From Sanguibacter suaedae (GTDB lineage: Bacteria; Actinomycetota; Actinomycetes; Actinomycetales; Cellulomonadaceae), in contig NZ_JAEINH010000011.1 of NCBI RefSeq assembly GCF_016342785.1, positions 22,775-86,774 of the forward strand: a stretch of DNA of 64,000 bases, written 5' to 3'. Each line of letters opens with the position of its first letter. Position 1 is the first letter of the stretch. Made by a program: the position numbers and the translations under genes. Positions 16,102-26,946 of the stretch are shown piece by piece. The notes beneath the pieces were generated by a model. That model was not told where the DNA came from, did no database searches, and saw only the letters and a program-made list of their open reading frames with translations.

Positions 16102-18750
16102 ATGGACGCACACCTCACGACGCTCTCGCAGGCAGCCCTGAGCGAGGCGATCCAGTCGGCGACCGCCGCCGGCAACCCCCAGGTCGAGCCGGTGCACCTG
16201 CTCGGTGCACTCCTCGGCCAGGAGACGGGCACCACCCTCGGCATCCTCCGTGAGGTCGGTGCCGACACGCAGGCCGTCGGTGCGGACACCCGCCGTGCCC
16301 TCGTCGCGCTTCCCACCGTCACCGGCACCGCGGTGACCGAGCCCACCGTGTCCGGGGCGCTCTCCGCCGTGCTCCAGCGCGCCCGCACCGAGGCGTCGGG
16401 CATGGACGACGAGTACCTGTCCACCGAGCACCTCCTCCTCGGTCTCGCCGAGGCGCCGTCCACGGCCGCGGACATCCTGCGCCGCGCCGGTGCCACGCAC
16501 GATGCCGTCGCCGCAGCGGTCCCCGTCGTCCGCGGTGGGCGACGTGTCACGTCGCCCGACCCGGAGGGCACGTACAAGGCGCTCGCCCAGTACGGCGTCG
16601 ACCTCACCGACGCCGCCCGGGAGGGCCGGCTCGACCCCGTCATCGGGCGCGACGCCGAGATCCGCCGCGTCGTGCAGGTCCTCTCCCGCCGCACCAAGAA
16701 CAACCCCGTCCTCATCGGCGAGCCCGGCGTCGGCAAGACCGCCGTCGTCGAGGGTCTCGCGCAGCGCATCGTCGCGGGTGACGTCCCCGACTCCCTCAAG
16801 GGCAAGCGTCTCGTGTCGCTCGACCTGTCCGCCATGGTCGCCGGCGCCAAGTACCGCGGCGACTTCGAGGAGCGTCTCAAGGCCGTCCTCGAGGAGATCA
16901 AGGGTTCCGACGGCGAGGTCGTGACCTTCATCGACGAGCTCCACACCGTCGTCGGCGCGGGTGGCGGCAGCGAGGGCGCCATGGACGCGGGCAACATGCT
17001 CAAGCCCATGCTCGCCCGCGGCGAGCTGCGCCTCGTCGGAGCCACCACCCTCGACGAGTACCGCGAGCACGTCGAGAAGGACCCGGCCCTGGAGCGCCGC
17101 TTCCAGCAGGTGTTCGTGGGCGAGCCGTCCGTGGAGGACACCGTCGCCATCCTCCGCGGGCTCAAGTCCCGCTACGAGGCCCACCACCGGGTGCCCATCT
17201 CGGACGCGGCCCTCGTCGCGGCGGCCTCCCTCTCCGACCGGTACATCTCCGGGCGTCAGCTCCCCGACAAGGCCATCGACCTCGTCGACGAGGCCGCGTC
17301 CAGGCTGCGTATGGAGATGGACTCCTCGCCCGTCGAGATCGACGTCCTCCAGCGCGCCGTCACACGCCTCGAGATGGAGGAGCTCGCCCTCGAGAAGGCC
17401 GACGACGAGGCCTCGGTCCAGCGGCTGGAGACGCTCCGGGCGACCCTCGCCGACCGCAAGGAGGAGCTCGCCGCGCTCAACGCCCGGTGGGAGGCCGAGA
17501 AGGGTGGGTTCAACCGCGTCGGAGAGCTCAAGGAACGGCTCGCGGACCTCGAGGCGCAGGCCGAGCGGGCCGAGCGCGAGGCCGACCTCGAGACCGCGTC
17601 GCGCATCCGTTACGGGGAGATCCCCGCCCTGGAGCGCGAGGTCGAGGAGGCGGAGCGCGCGGAGAGCGCACCCGACGAGGACGTCCTCGCCATCACCGGT
17701 GGACCCGGCGCCCACAAGCCCGGGCCCCTGGTGGGCGACAAGGTCGACGCCGACGAGATCGCGGAGGTCGTGTCCGCATGGACGGGCATCCCCGCAGGGC
17801 GCCTGCTGCAGGGCGAGAGCCAGAAGCTCCTGAGCATGGAGTCCGTCCTCGGCGAGCGTCTCATCGGGCAACGGTCCGCCGTGGCGAGCGTGTCCGACGC
17901 GGTCCGCCGCGCCCGCGCCGGGGTGTCCGACCCCGACCGTCCCACCGGGTCGTTCCTGTTCCTCGGCCCCACGGGCGTCGGCAAGACCGAGCTCGCCAAG
18001 TCCCTCGCGGACTTCCTCTTCGACGACGAGCGCGCCATGGTGCGCATCGACATGTCGGAGTACTCCGAGAAGCACAGCGTCGCCCGCCTCGTCGGGGCGC
18101 CCCCCGGGTACGTCGGCTACGAGGAGGGCGGACAGCTCACCGAGTCCGTGCGGCGGCGCCCCTACTCGGTCGTGCTGCTCGACGAGGTGGAGAAGGCCCA
18201 CCCGGAGGTCTTCGACATCCTCCTCCAGGTGCTCGACGACGGGCGGCTCACCGACGGCCAGGGCCGCACCGTCGACTTCCGCAACGTCATCCTCGTCCTC
18301 ACGTCCAACCTCGGGTCGCAGTTCCTCGTCGACCCGCTGCTCGACCCGGAGGCGAAGCGTGGCGCGGTCATGGGCGCCGTGCGGGAGGCGTTCAAGCCGG
18401 AGTTCCTCAACCGCCTCGACGACGTCGTCCTCTTCGACCCCCTGGGCCTCGACGAGCTCGGCAGGATCGTCGACATCCAGGTGGGTGCGCTCGCGGCACG
18501 GGTCGCGGACCGGCGGATCGACCTCGAGGTGACCCCGGCGGCCCGCGACTGGCTGGCCATCGAGGGCTTCGACCCCGCCTACGGGGCGCGCCCGCTGCGC
18601 CGGCTCGTCCAGCGGGAGATCGGTGACCGTCTCGCTCGTCGCATCCTGTCGGGCGACGTCGCCGACGGCGACGCGGTGGTCGTCGACAGGCCCGCCGACG
18701 TCCCCGCCGACGGCGAGCGGCTCACCGTCGAGGTGCGGCGCACCGGCTGA
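16102..18750 (+). CDS. clpB: ATP-dependent disaggregase ClpB
   Basis: An 882-residue hexameric AAA+ chaperone that rescues aggregated proteins with DnaK. The Clp N-domain repeats occupy residues 1-145. The first AAA module has Walker A GEPGVGKT (206-213) and Walker B VVTFIDE (274-280). The coiled-coil M-domain lies near residues 415-540, the mark of ClpB rather than ClpC. The second AAA module has GPTGVGKT (622-629). CAGGAGGA lies just before the ATG. Length is standard. The HAIR box upstream predicts HspR control; dnaK/hspR are not in this window. Confidence 0.95.
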   Translation: MDAHLTTLSQAALSEAIQSATAAGNPQVEPVHLLGALLGQETGTTLGILREVGADTQAVGADTRRALVALPTVTGTAVTEPTVSGALSAVLQRARTEASGMDDEYLSTEHLLLGLAEAPSTAADILRRAGATHDAVAAAVPVVRGGRRVTSPDPEGTYKALAQYGVDLTDAAREGRLDPVIGRDAEIRRVVQVLSRRTKNNPVLIGEPGVGKTAVVEGLAQRIVAGDVPDSLKGKRLVSLDLSAMVAGAKYRGDFEERLKAVLEEIKGSDGEVVTFIDELHTVVGAGGGSEGAMDAGNMLKPMLARGELRLVGATTLDEYREHVEKDPALERRFQQVFVGEPSVEDTVAILRGLKSRYEAHHRVPISDAALVAAASLSDRYISGRQLPDKAIDLVDEAASRLRMEMDSSPVEIDVLQRAVTRLEMEELALEKADDEASVQRLETLRATLADRKEELAALNARWEAEKGGFNRVGELKERLADLEAQAERAEREADLETASRIRYGEIPALEREVEEAERAESAPDEDVLAITGGPGAHKPGPLVGDKVDADEIAEVVSAWTGIPAGRLLQGESQKLLSMESVLGERLIGQRSAVASVSDAVRRARAGVSDPDRPTGSFLFLGPTGVGKTELAKSLADFLFDDERAMVRIDMSEYSEKHSVARLVGAPPGYVGYEEGGQLTESVRRRPYSVVLLDEVEKAHPEVFDILLQVLDDGRLTDGQGRTVDFRNVILVLTSNLGSQFLVDPLLDPEAKRGAVMGAVREAFKPEFLNRLDDVVLFDPLGLDELGRIVDIQVGALAARVADRRIDLEVTPAARDWLAIEGFDPAYGARPLRRLVQREIGDRLARRILSGDVADGDAVVVDRPADVPADGERLTVEVRRTG

Positions 18751-18756
18751 TACTGA

Positions 18757-20610
<1,854 letters not shown>

Positions 20611-20626
20611 GCCCCGCGCGGCGTCA

Positions 20627-20657
20627 CCCGGCCGGGCCCCTCGCGGTCCCGGCCGGG
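20627..20657. terminator. Hairpin between convergent thiC and septum-formation-type gene
   Basis: CCCGGCCGGG at 20627-20636 and again at 20648-20657 gives a 10-bp stem with an 11-nt loop. It lies in the 55-bp gap between convergent stops and could serve both strands. Confidence 0.55.
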
Positions 20658-20665
20658 CGCCGTCG

Positions 20666-21436
20666 TCAGTCGAGCAGGCTCACCGTGAGCGAGCCGCGCG
20701 ACACCGACGCCAGGCACAGCCCGGTGCGGTCCCCGTCGTCCCACGACGCCTCGCTCGGGACCCACACGGAGAGCTCGAGCTCGGGTACGTCCCCGTCGGG
20801 GAGCGTCAGGTCGTCGACGGTGCACACGCGCGCCGTGTCCTCGCGCACGGCGCCGTCACCGGGGAACTCGTCGCCGTCGAGCTCCTCGGCGGCGACGACC
20901 TGTGCGTCGTGCTCCTCGTCGCACGGCACGACGGTCACCGTCGCGACGTCGCCGTCCGCGGGGAGCGCCTCGATGCAGCTGCCCATCACGACCTGCTGGG
21001 CGGACACCTCGGTGGGGGACTCCACGTCCACGGCTACCGGGTCGAGGTCCGGGCGCAGGAGCAGCACGAGCGCTGTGGTGGCCGCCGCGAGGAACACGGC
21101 ACCACCGACGACTCCGACGATCAGGTCGGCGCGCCGACGGCGGCGTGGTGCGGGTGCCGCGCCCGACTGCCAGGGCGCCTGTAGGGAAGGCGCGGTCCCC
21201 TGCGGGTACGGTGCCGGTCCCTGCGGGTACGGTCCGGCCTGCTGAGGAGACGGTGCTGCACCCGCGGGAAGGGGCGCGACGCCCGGGTAGGCGAGCGGGC
21301 TGCCCTGCACGGGAGGCACCCACGACGCGGGAGCCGGCGGCGCGGGCGACGTGGGTGCCGGGGGCGGCGGGGGAGCGGACCGCTCCGACGGGTCGGACGG
21401 CTCGGGCGGTGGAGGCGGGGGTGGTACGGAGGTCAC
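20666..21436 (-). CDS. Membrane protein with septum-formation-type domain
   Basis: A 256-residue protein with a Pro-rich cytoplasmic N-terminus (about 95 residues), one membrane helix (DLIVGVVGGAVFLAAATTALVLLL), and an extracytoplasmic domain resembling the actinobacterial Septum_form family. That domain carries GSCIEALP, VVPCDEEHDAQVVAAEEL and a third Cys in GLCLAS. Members occur near division or envelope genes, but direct function is not established. I chose GTG 21434-21436 because the codons before it are promoter-like; an ATG at 21559 is possible but gives an odd Arg-rich extension. Confidence 0.65.
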   Translation of the reverse strand: MTSVPPPPPPPEPSDPSERSAPPPPPAPTSPAPPAPASWVPPVQGSPLAYPGVAPLPAGAAPSPQQAGPYPQGPAPYPQGTAPSLQAPWQSGAAPAPRRRRRADLIVGVVGGAVFLAAATTALVLLLRPDLDPVAVDVESPTEVSAQQVVMGSCIEALPADGDVATVTVVPCDEEHDAQVVAAEELDGDEFPGDGAVREDTARVCTVDDLTLPDGDVPELELSVWVPSEASWDDGDRTGLCLASVSRGSLTVSLLD

Positions 21437-21609
21437 GGGTCGTCTACCGCCTCGGGTCGGGTCCGGGAACCCGGACGTCCTGCAGTCGTCCCAGAAGACT
21501 AGCCGTCGACGCCCACCACCCGAAGGCCCCCGCGTCGCGCGTCGGCGGTAGAGTCGCACCGCACGTCACCCAGCACCGACCGGTGCCCCCTCCCCGCCCC
21601 GGAGCGCCC

Positions 21610-22314
21610 ATGCAGACCGCCCCCGATCCTGCTGTGCCCGAGGTGCCCGAGGTGCCCGAGGTGCCCGGGGTCGCGGTGCCCGGATCGCGGGCGGGACGCG
21701 GGAACGCCAAGGGGCGCGCGACGCGGGACCAGATCCTCGAGGCCGCGATGCGCCTCTTCGGGGAGATGGGCTACCACTCGGCGTCGCTGCGGGAGATCGC
21801 CGCACGTGTGGGCATCTCCCACCCTGGTCTGCTGCACCACTTCCCTACCAAGGAGGCGCTCCTCGCGGCCGTCCTCCAGCGTCGGGACGAGGTCGACGAC
21901 GTCGCGCTCCAGGCTGACCTCGACGCCGGGGTCGACTTCTTCGACGCCCTCGTCGACGTGGTGCGGCGCAACGCGGCACGCCCCGGGATCGTGGAGCTCT
22001 ACGCGACGCTGTCCGCGGAGGCGTCGTCCCCGGAGCACCCGGCGCACGCCTACTTCCGCGCCCGCTACCGCAAGACCCTGCGGGTCCTCGAGGAACAGCT
22101 CGAGCACCGACGGGTCGCCGGATCGCTGCGCCGGGACGTGCGGCCCCGGACGGTGGCGCGGGCGGTCACCGCGCTCATGGACGGGCTGCAGGTGCAGTGG
22201 CTCCTCGAACGTGGTGAGGACGACCAGGTGGACATGGCCGCCGTCCTCGAGGAGGCCCTGGGCCTGGTCCTCATGCCGCCGTCCGCCACGGGGGACGGAC
22301 CTCCCGAGTCCTGA
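21610..22314 (+). CDS. TetR-family transcriptional regulator
   Basis: A 234-residue regulator. After a low-complexity N-terminus (VPEVPEVPEVPG repeats, residues about 9-20), the DNA-binding domain begins at GRATRDQILEAAMRLF, with the recognition helix in LREIAARVGISHPGLLHHF followed by PTKEALL. The C-terminal ligand domain resembles TetR_C-type dimers (VELYATLSAEASSPEHPAHA, ALMDGLQVQWLLE). ATG 21610 follows a GGAG. The likely target is unknown; the divergent neighbour is the septum-formation-type protein. Confidence 0.85.
   Translation: MQTAPDPAVPEVPEVPEVPGVAVPGSRAGRGNAKGRATRDQILEAAMRLFGEMGYHSASLREIAARVGISHPGLLHHFPTKEALLAAVLQRRDEVDDVALQADLDAGVDFFDALVDVVRRNAARPGIVELYATLSAEASSPEHPAHAYFRARYRKTLRVLEEQLEHRRVAGSLRRDVRPRTVARAVTALMDGLQVQWLLERGEDDQVDMAAVLEEALGLVLMPPSATGDGPPES
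21634..21669 (+). repeat. 9-bp tandem repeat (GTGCCCGAG x4) inside the TetR gene
   Basis: Three exact copies of GTGCCCGAG and a fourth GTGCCCGGG, coding Val-Pro-Glu units in the unstructured N-terminus. Each unit is in frame, so copy-number change would not break the gene. Confidence 0.9.
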
Positions 22315-22324
22315 GGCGTCGTCG

Positions 22325-23122
22325 TCAGACCGCGTCTGCGACGTCCACGATCACCGGCACGTGGTCGGACGCGCCCTTCCCCTTGCGCTCGTCCCGGTCG
22401 ATCGTCACGCCCGTCACGCGGGACGTGAGCGCAGGAGACGTGTACGCGAAGTCGATGCGCAGCCCCTCGTTCTTGGGGAAGCGCAGCTTCTGGTAGTCCC
22501 AGTACGTGTACTTGCGGTCCTCGGGGACGAACTCCCGGCTCACCTCCGTGAATCCGATCTCCTCGAACGCCGCGAACGCCGCCCGCTCCGGGGCGCTCAC
22601 GTGCGTCTGCCCCTCGAAGGCCGCCATGTCCCACACGTCCGTGTCCCGGGGGGCGACGTTCCAGTCGCCCACCAGCGCCACGGGCGCCTGCGCGTCGGCC
22701 TCCAGCCACCCGCGCGCCTGGTCCCGGAGCGTCGCCAGCCAGTCGAGCTTGTACGCGTAGTGCGGGTTGTCGAGCGCGCGTCCGTGCGGCACGTACAGGC
22801 TCCACACCCGCACACCCCCGCACGTCGCCCCGATGGCACGGGCCTCCACCACCGGCTCCTCGCCGAACTGCGGCTGGTCCGGGAACCCGATCTCCACGTC
22901 GTCCAACCCCACCCGGCTCGCGATCGCCACACCGTTCCACTGGCTCAGCCCGAAGTGCGCCACCTCGTAGCCCGCGGCCTCGAGGACGTCGAAGGGGAAC
23001 TGGGAGTCCTTGCACTTGGTCTCCTGCAGGGCGAGCACGTCCGTGCCGCTCCGCTCGAGGAACGCCACGGCGCGGTCGGCACGGGCACGGATCGAGTTGA
23101 TGTTCCAGGTGGCGAGGCGCAT
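22325..23122 (-). CDS. xth: Exodeoxyribonuclease III
   Basis: A 265-residue AP endonuclease / 3'-exonuclease of base-excision repair. Family motifs are MRLATWNINSIRAR, LALQETK with the metal-binding Glu, WNGVAIASR, the active-site VALVGDWNVAP, and the C-terminal SDHVPV with catalytic His. Length matches the family. ATG 23120-23122 is preceded by a -10-like TAGCCT (23130-23135, minus strand) 7 nt away, so it is probably leaderless. It diverges from the dehydrogenase gene at 23168. Confidence 0.93.
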   Translation of the reverse strand: MRLATWNINSIRARADRAVAFLERSGTDVLALQETKCKDSQFPFDVLEAAGYEVAHFGLSQWNGVAIASRVGLDDVEIGFPDQPQFGEEPVVEARAIGATCGGVRVWSLYVPHGRALDNPHYAYKLDWLATLRDQARGWLEADAQAPVALVGDWNVAPRDTDVWDMAAFEGQTHVSAPERAAFAAFEEIGFTEVSREFVPEDRKYTYWDYQKLRFPKNEGLRIDFAYTSPALTSRVTGVTIDRDERKGKGASDHVPVIVDVADAV

Positions 23123-23167
23123 GCCACCCAGGCTAGCTGGGGACCGGTCGCTGGGTACGCTGACCGC

Positions 23168-23956
23168 ATGGCAACCGCACTCATCACCGGCGCGAGCGCC
23201 GGCCTCGGCCTCGAGTTCGCCTGGCAGCTCGCCACGGCGCACCACGACCTCGTGCTCGTCGCCCGCGACGCCGACCGGCTCGAGCGTCTCGCACGCCAGG
23301 TGCGGGCTGCCGCGGGCGTCCAGGTCGAGGTGCTCCCGGCCGACCTCTCGGACCGTGAGCAGACGGAGCGGGTCGCGGAGCGCCTGCGGGACAGGGAGAC
23401 CCCAGTGAGCCTCCTGGTGAACAACGCCGGGTACGCCGTCGACGAGGCGTTCGTCGGTGGGGACGTCGGCAAGCAGGAGGCGTCCCTCGACGTCATGGTC
23501 CGGGCACCGATGGTCCTCACGCACGCCGCGCTCGGCCAGATGACGGAGCGGGAACGGGGCGCGATCCTCAACGTGTCGTCCGTCGCCGCCCTCACCACCT
23601 CCGGCACGTACTCCGCCCACAAGGCGTGGGTGCGCACCTTCACCGAGGGCCTCGCCGCCGACCTGCGGGGGACGGGCGTCACGGCGACCGCGCTCTGCCC
23701 GGGGCTGGTGCGCACGGAGTTCCACGACCGCGCGGGCATCGACTTCTCCAACGTCCCGTCCGTCGCGTGGCTCGACGCCCGGTCCGTGGTGTCCACAGCG
23801 CTCGCCGATGTCCGACGCGGCGTCGTGCTGTCGACGCCCTCGCTGCGCTACCGGGCGGCGTCCGGTCTGCTCCGCGCGCTGCCCCGCACGGCGGTGCGCG
23901 CCATCCGCGGAGGCGCGGGAGGAGTCGCCGGACGGGGCGCTAGCCTGGTCCCGTGA
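23168..23956 (+). CDS. Short-chain dehydrogenase/reductase
   Basis: A 262-residue classical SDR. The NAD(P)-binding motif is TGASAGLG near the start, then LLVNNAGY, and the catalytic Ser-Tyr-Lys set is in NVSSVAALTTSGTYSAHKAW. PGLVRTEFH follows in the usual place. The Arg-rich segment after strand 2 (ARDADRLERLARQV) suggests NADP preference. The substrate is unknown. A -10-like TACGCT ends 6 nt before the ATG, so it is probably leaderless. The stop overlaps the pyrE GTG by 4 bp. Confidence 0.88.
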   Translation: MATALITGASAGLGLEFAWQLATAHHDLVLVARDADRLERLARQVRAAAGVQVEVLPADLSDREQTERVAERLRDRETPVSLLVNNAGYAVDEAFVGGDVGKQEASLDVMVRAPMVLTHAALGQMTERERGAILNVSSVAALTTSGTYSAHKAWVRTFTEGLAADLRGTGVTATALCPGLVRTEFHDRAGIDFSNVPSVAWLDARSVVSTALADVRRGVVLSTPSLRYRAASGLLRALPRTAVRAIRGGAGGVAGRGASLVP

Positions 23957-24543
23957 CCACAGCCTCAGACGCCGCAGCCCTGTCCCCGACCCCGCGCGAG
24001 CAGCTCCGGGACCTCATCACCGAGCTCGCCGTCGTCCACGGACGCGTCACCCTCTCCTCCGGGGCGGAGGCCGACTACTACGTGGACCTGCGCCGCGTGA
24101 CCCTCCACCACCGCGCGGCACCCCTGGTCGGGCACGTCATGCTCGACGCCCTCGAGGAGGCCGGGCTCGGCACCGCCGACGTCGACGCGGTCGGTGGCCT
24201 GACGCTCGGCGCGGACCCCATCGCCACCGCCCTCCTCCACGCGGCCGCGTCGCGCGGGCAGGACCTCGACGCGTTCGTCGTGCGCAAGGCCGCCAAGGTC
24301 CACGGCATGCAGCGCCAGATCGAGGGGCCCGACGTCGCGGGCCGCAAGGTCGTGGTCGTCGAGGACACCACCACGACGGGTGGGTCGCCCATCGCCGCGA
24401 TCGAGGCCGCACGGGCCGCAGGTGCGGACGTCGTCGGGGTCGCGACCATCGTCGACCGCGCCACCGGGGCACGCGAGAAGATCGAGGCGCTCGGCGTCCC
24501 CTACCTCTCGCTCTTCGGGCTCGCGGACCTCGGTCTGGCCTGA
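23953..24543 (+). CDS. pyrE: Orotate phosphoribosyltransferase
   Basis: A 196-residue enzyme of pyrimidine synthesis (orotate + PRPP to OMP). The PRPP-binding motif VVVVEDTTTTGGS is present, with upstream GGLTLGADPIATAL and VRKAAKVHGMQRQIEG matching the PyrE flexible loop. GTG 23953 overlaps the upstream dehydrogenase stop, so expression depends on that gene's promoter. The remaining pyr genes are not in the window. A strong hairpin (24554-24581) follows. Confidence 0.95.
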   Translation: MTTASDAAALSPTPREQLRDLITELAVVHGRVTLSSGAEADYYVDLRRVTLHHRAAPLVGHVMLDALEEAGLGTADVDAVGGLTLGADPIATALLHAAASRGQDLDAFVVRKAAKVHGMQRQIEGPDVAGRKVVVVEDTTTTGGSPIAAIEAARAAGADVVGVATIVDRATGAREKIEALGVPYLSLFGLADLGLA

Positions 24544-24553
24544 CGAGGGTCCG

Positions 24554-24581
24554 CCGGACGGGGACGTCCGTCCCCGTCCGG
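24554..24581 (+). terminator. Hairpin terminator after pyrE
   Basis: A perfect 12-bp stem (24554-24565 with 24570-24581) and 4-nt loop, 10 bp after the pyrE stop. Confidence 0.75.
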
Positions 24582-24639
24582 AGCGGGTGGGGAGTTCTCC
24601 CCATCGTGGAGATTTTCACCCGCACCTAGGGTGCAGACC

Positions 24640-24945
24640 ATGACAGCGCAGGCGAGCAGGAATCACCGGACGCGCACCGTCCCGGCGTCCTCGCCCTCAG
24701 GTCTGGCCCCCGTCTCCCGCTTCCTCGGTCCCGAGGGTGGCGCACCGGACTCCAGCCAGGCCGAGCAGTACTTCACGTCGGCACGCACCGTCCTCGCCGC
24801 GCAGCGTGCCCAGATCGCTGCCGCCTCCTCCACCGAGACCCGCAAGCGCATCCCGCGGATCTCGCCCGCGCGGGTGCACATGTCCTCCGCAGCGGTCGCC
24901 GGGCTCCTCACCGTGGTGGTCGCGGTCGTCACGTTGACCCCCTGA
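24640..24945 (+). CDS. Small tail-anchored protein of unknown function
   Basis: A 101-residue protein that I do not recognise. The first 70 residues are polar and basic; the last 22 (VHMSSAAVAGLLTVVVAVVTLTP) form one membrane helix ending almost at the C-terminus, so it would be tail-anchored with a cytoplasmic body. ATG 24640 lies 7 nt after a -10-like TAGGGT (24627-24632), suggesting a leaderless mRNA; an in-frame GTG at 24631 would overlap that promoter. Confidence 0.55.
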   Translation: MTAQASRNHRTRTVPASSPSGLAPVSRFLGPEGGAPDSSQAEQYFTSARTVLAAQRAQIAAASSTETRKRIPRISPARVHMSSAAVAGLLTVVVAVVTLTP

Positions 24946-25048
24946 GGTCAGGCCCGGGTGCCAGGCGCGCCCGTGGGCTCTGACCAGGGTCGACGAACTT
25001 CCTGACGCCTCTCGCGCAGATGGTCCGGGATGCCCTATTCTCCGGCTC

Positions 25049-25876
25049 ATGACCTCCGGTGTCGACTCCCAGCAGCCACGTCCTGCTGGCCCCGACCTCC
25101 CCACCCAGAACCCCACCCAGAACCCCACCCCGAACCCCACCCCGAACCCCACCGACCTCTCGGCACTCGCGCCCCCGAGCGGCCCACCCGTCGCCGACGG
25201 CCTCGCGTCGCTCGCGCCGCCGACCGGTGCTCCGGTCGCCCTCGACACCTCGCCGCAGGAGGGGGTGCCCGCCGCCCCGACCCTCGTGCGGGGCCCGGAC
25301 GGGCTGGTCGCTCGCCCCTCGTACCGTCAGCTCGTTCCCCTCTTCCGACGGATCGGCATCGCGGTCGTGGGGTTCGGGGTGATCATGGTGATCCGCGAGG
25401 GGCTCGACGGGATTCTCATCGCGCTCGTCGGTGGCCTCATCGGGCTCGTGGCGCTTCACCTCGTGTGGTTGCCGGTCCTGTGGCGGACGCGCGTCGTCAT
25501 CGGGACGGACACGGTCTCGTCGAGGTCGGTGTTCCGCACGCGACGTTTCGCAAGGTCCGACGTCGGACGCGTGGGGATGGCCCCCTTCGGGGCGCGTGGG
25601 GACAGGAGCAGCTTCCTGGTCCTCGTCGTCCAGGACCGTTCCGACCGCAACGTCCTGCGTATCGGTGGCTTCTTCTGGCCGCTGGCCGTGCTGGAGGCCG
25701 TCGGCATGCAGCTCGCGACCGGCATCGAGGTGTCCCCCGAGCCGGTACGGGCCAAGGCCCTCGAGCGCGCCTTCCCCGGGTCCACGAGGTGGTTCGAGCG
25801 GCACCCGTTCCTGTCCGTGCTCGCAGGGGTCGGCGTGATCGTCCTCGTCGGGGTGGTCATCGGGTCGCTCGCCTGA
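25049..25876 (+). CDS. Membrane protein with PH-like region and QNPT repeats
   Basis: A 275-residue protein. The N-terminal 100 residues are Pro-rich and carry four 12-bp repeats coding TQNP/TPNP. Two adjoining membrane helices (IGIAVVGFGVIMVIREGLDG and ALVGGLIGLVALHLVWLPVL) are followed by a beta-rich segment resembling bacterial PH domains (RVVIGTDTVSSRSVFRTRRF) and a final helix at the C-terminus. Function is unknown. The ATG lies 7 nt after TATTCT (25036-25041), so it is probably leaderless. A bidirectional hairpin follows. Confidence 0.6.
   Translation: MTSGVDSQQPRPAGPDLPTQNPTQNPTPNPTPNPTDLSALAPPSGPPVADGLASLAPPTGAPVALDTSPQEGVPAAPTLVRGPDGLVARPSYRQLVPLFRRIGIAVVGFGVIMVIREGLDGILIALVGGLIGLVALHLVWLPVLWRTRVVIGTDTVSSRSVFRTRRFARSDVGRVGMAPFGARGDRSSFLVLVVQDRSDRNVLRIGGFFWPLAVLEAVGMQLATGIEVSPEPVRAKALERAFPGSTRWFERHPFLSVLAGVGVIVLVGVVIGSLA
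25103..25150 (+). repeat. Four 12-bp tandem repeats in the PH-like membrane protein gene
   Basis: Two copies of ACCCAGAACCCC are followed by two of ACCCCGAACCCC, coding Thr-Gln-Asn-Pro and Thr-Pro-Asn-Pro. The unit is a multiple of three, so length variation stays in frame. Confidence 0.9.
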
Positions 25877-25896
25877 CCTCCGTGCCACGAGCTCTT

Positions 25897-25937
25897 CGGC
25901 CCCTCGGGACCTGCATGGCGCAGGTCCCGAGGGGCCG
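25897..25937. terminator. Bidirectional terminator between convergent genes
   Basis: A perfect 17-bp inverted repeat (25897-25913 with 25921-25937) with a 7-nt loop, in the 69-bp gap between two convergent stops. Confidence 0.85.
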
Positions 25938-25945
25938 TCGTCGTG

Positions 25946-26719
25946 TCAGATGCGCTCGACGAGGTCCGCGATGGAGTCGACGACCGTGCTGGGCCGGAAC
26001 GGGTAGCTGTCGACGTCCTTGATCTTCGTTGAGCCGGTGAGCACGAGGAACGTGTGGAGCCCGGCCTCGATCCCTGCGACGACGTCGGTGTCCATGCGGT
26101 CGCCGATCATCGCGGTCGACTCGGAGTGCGCGTCGATGCGATTGAGCGCGGACCGGAACATCATGGGGTTGGGCTTGCCGATGAAGTACGGCTCGCGCTT
26201 GGTGGCGCGCGTGATCATCGCGGCCACCGACCCCGTGGCGGGCAGCGGGCCCTCGGTGCTCGGTCCTGTCGGGTCGGGGTTGGTGCAGATGAACTTGGCG
26301 CCGCCGAGGATGAGGCGGACGGCCTTGGTGATGGCCTCGAACGAGTAGGTCCGGGTCTCGCCGAGGACCACGTAGTCGGGGTCGGACTCGGTGAGCGTGT
26401 ACCCGGACTCGTAGAGCGCGGTGGTGAGGCCGGCCTCGCCGATCGCGTAGGCGCTGCCGCCGGGGTTCTGGTCGGAGAGGAACTGGGCGGTGGCGAGGGC
26501 CGACGTCCAGATGGACTCCTCCGGGACCTCGATCCCGGACGCGGCGAGGCGTGCTCGCAGGTCGCGGGCGGTGAAGATCGAGTTGTTGGTGAGGATGAGG
26601 AAGGGTCGTCCCCTGTCGCGGAGCGTCGTGACGAACTCCGCGGCGCCGGGGATGGCCTTGCCCTCGTGGACGAGGACCCCGTCCATGTCGGTGAGCCAGG
26701 ACTCGATGGTGCGTGTCAT
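25946..26719 (-). CDS. HAD-superfamily sugar-phosphate phosphatase (NagD-like)
   Basis: A 257-residue class IIA HAD phosphatase. Motif I is WLTDMDGVL (Asp11 and Asp13), motif II is LILTNNS, and motif IV is MIGDRMDTDVVAGIEAG. The cap region has the NagD-type order with FIGKPNPMMF. Such enzymes dephosphorylate small phosphates (UMP, glycerol-3-phosphate or glycolytic by-products); which one is not decidable here. The start ATG is 26717-26719. The 227-bp region upstream, shared with the divergent pectate lyase, shows no further gene. Confidence 0.85.
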   Translation of the reverse strand: MTRTIESWLTDMDGVLVHEGKAIPGAAEFVTTLRDRGRPFLILTNNSIFTARDLRARLAASGIEVPEESIWTSALATAQFLSDQNPGGSAYAIGEAGLTTALYESGYTLTESDPDYVVLGETRTYSFEAITKAVRLILGGAKFICTNPDPTGPSTEGPLPATGSVAAMITRATKREPYFIGKPNPMMFRSALNRIDAHSESTAMIGDRMDTDVVAGIEAGLHTFLVLTGSTKIKDVDSYPFRPSTVVDSIADLVERI

Positions 26720-26946
26720 CGTGGCAGCTCCTAGGGCTGGTCGGCGGTGGTGGGTGCTGCGGCGCGCCCGTGCGTGCGGGCGTCGGCCGTGGTCACCGCT
26801 CCAGACTACGGCCTGGCCCCACCGGTGGCGCGGACCGGGACCTCGGGGGACGAGGCGCGAGGGTGGGCGCGGGATGCTGGTCTTGGGGGACGAACTGTGC
26901 CATCTTAGGAGGAATGCGCTTACCGAGACAAAGGAGTCTTGACGAC

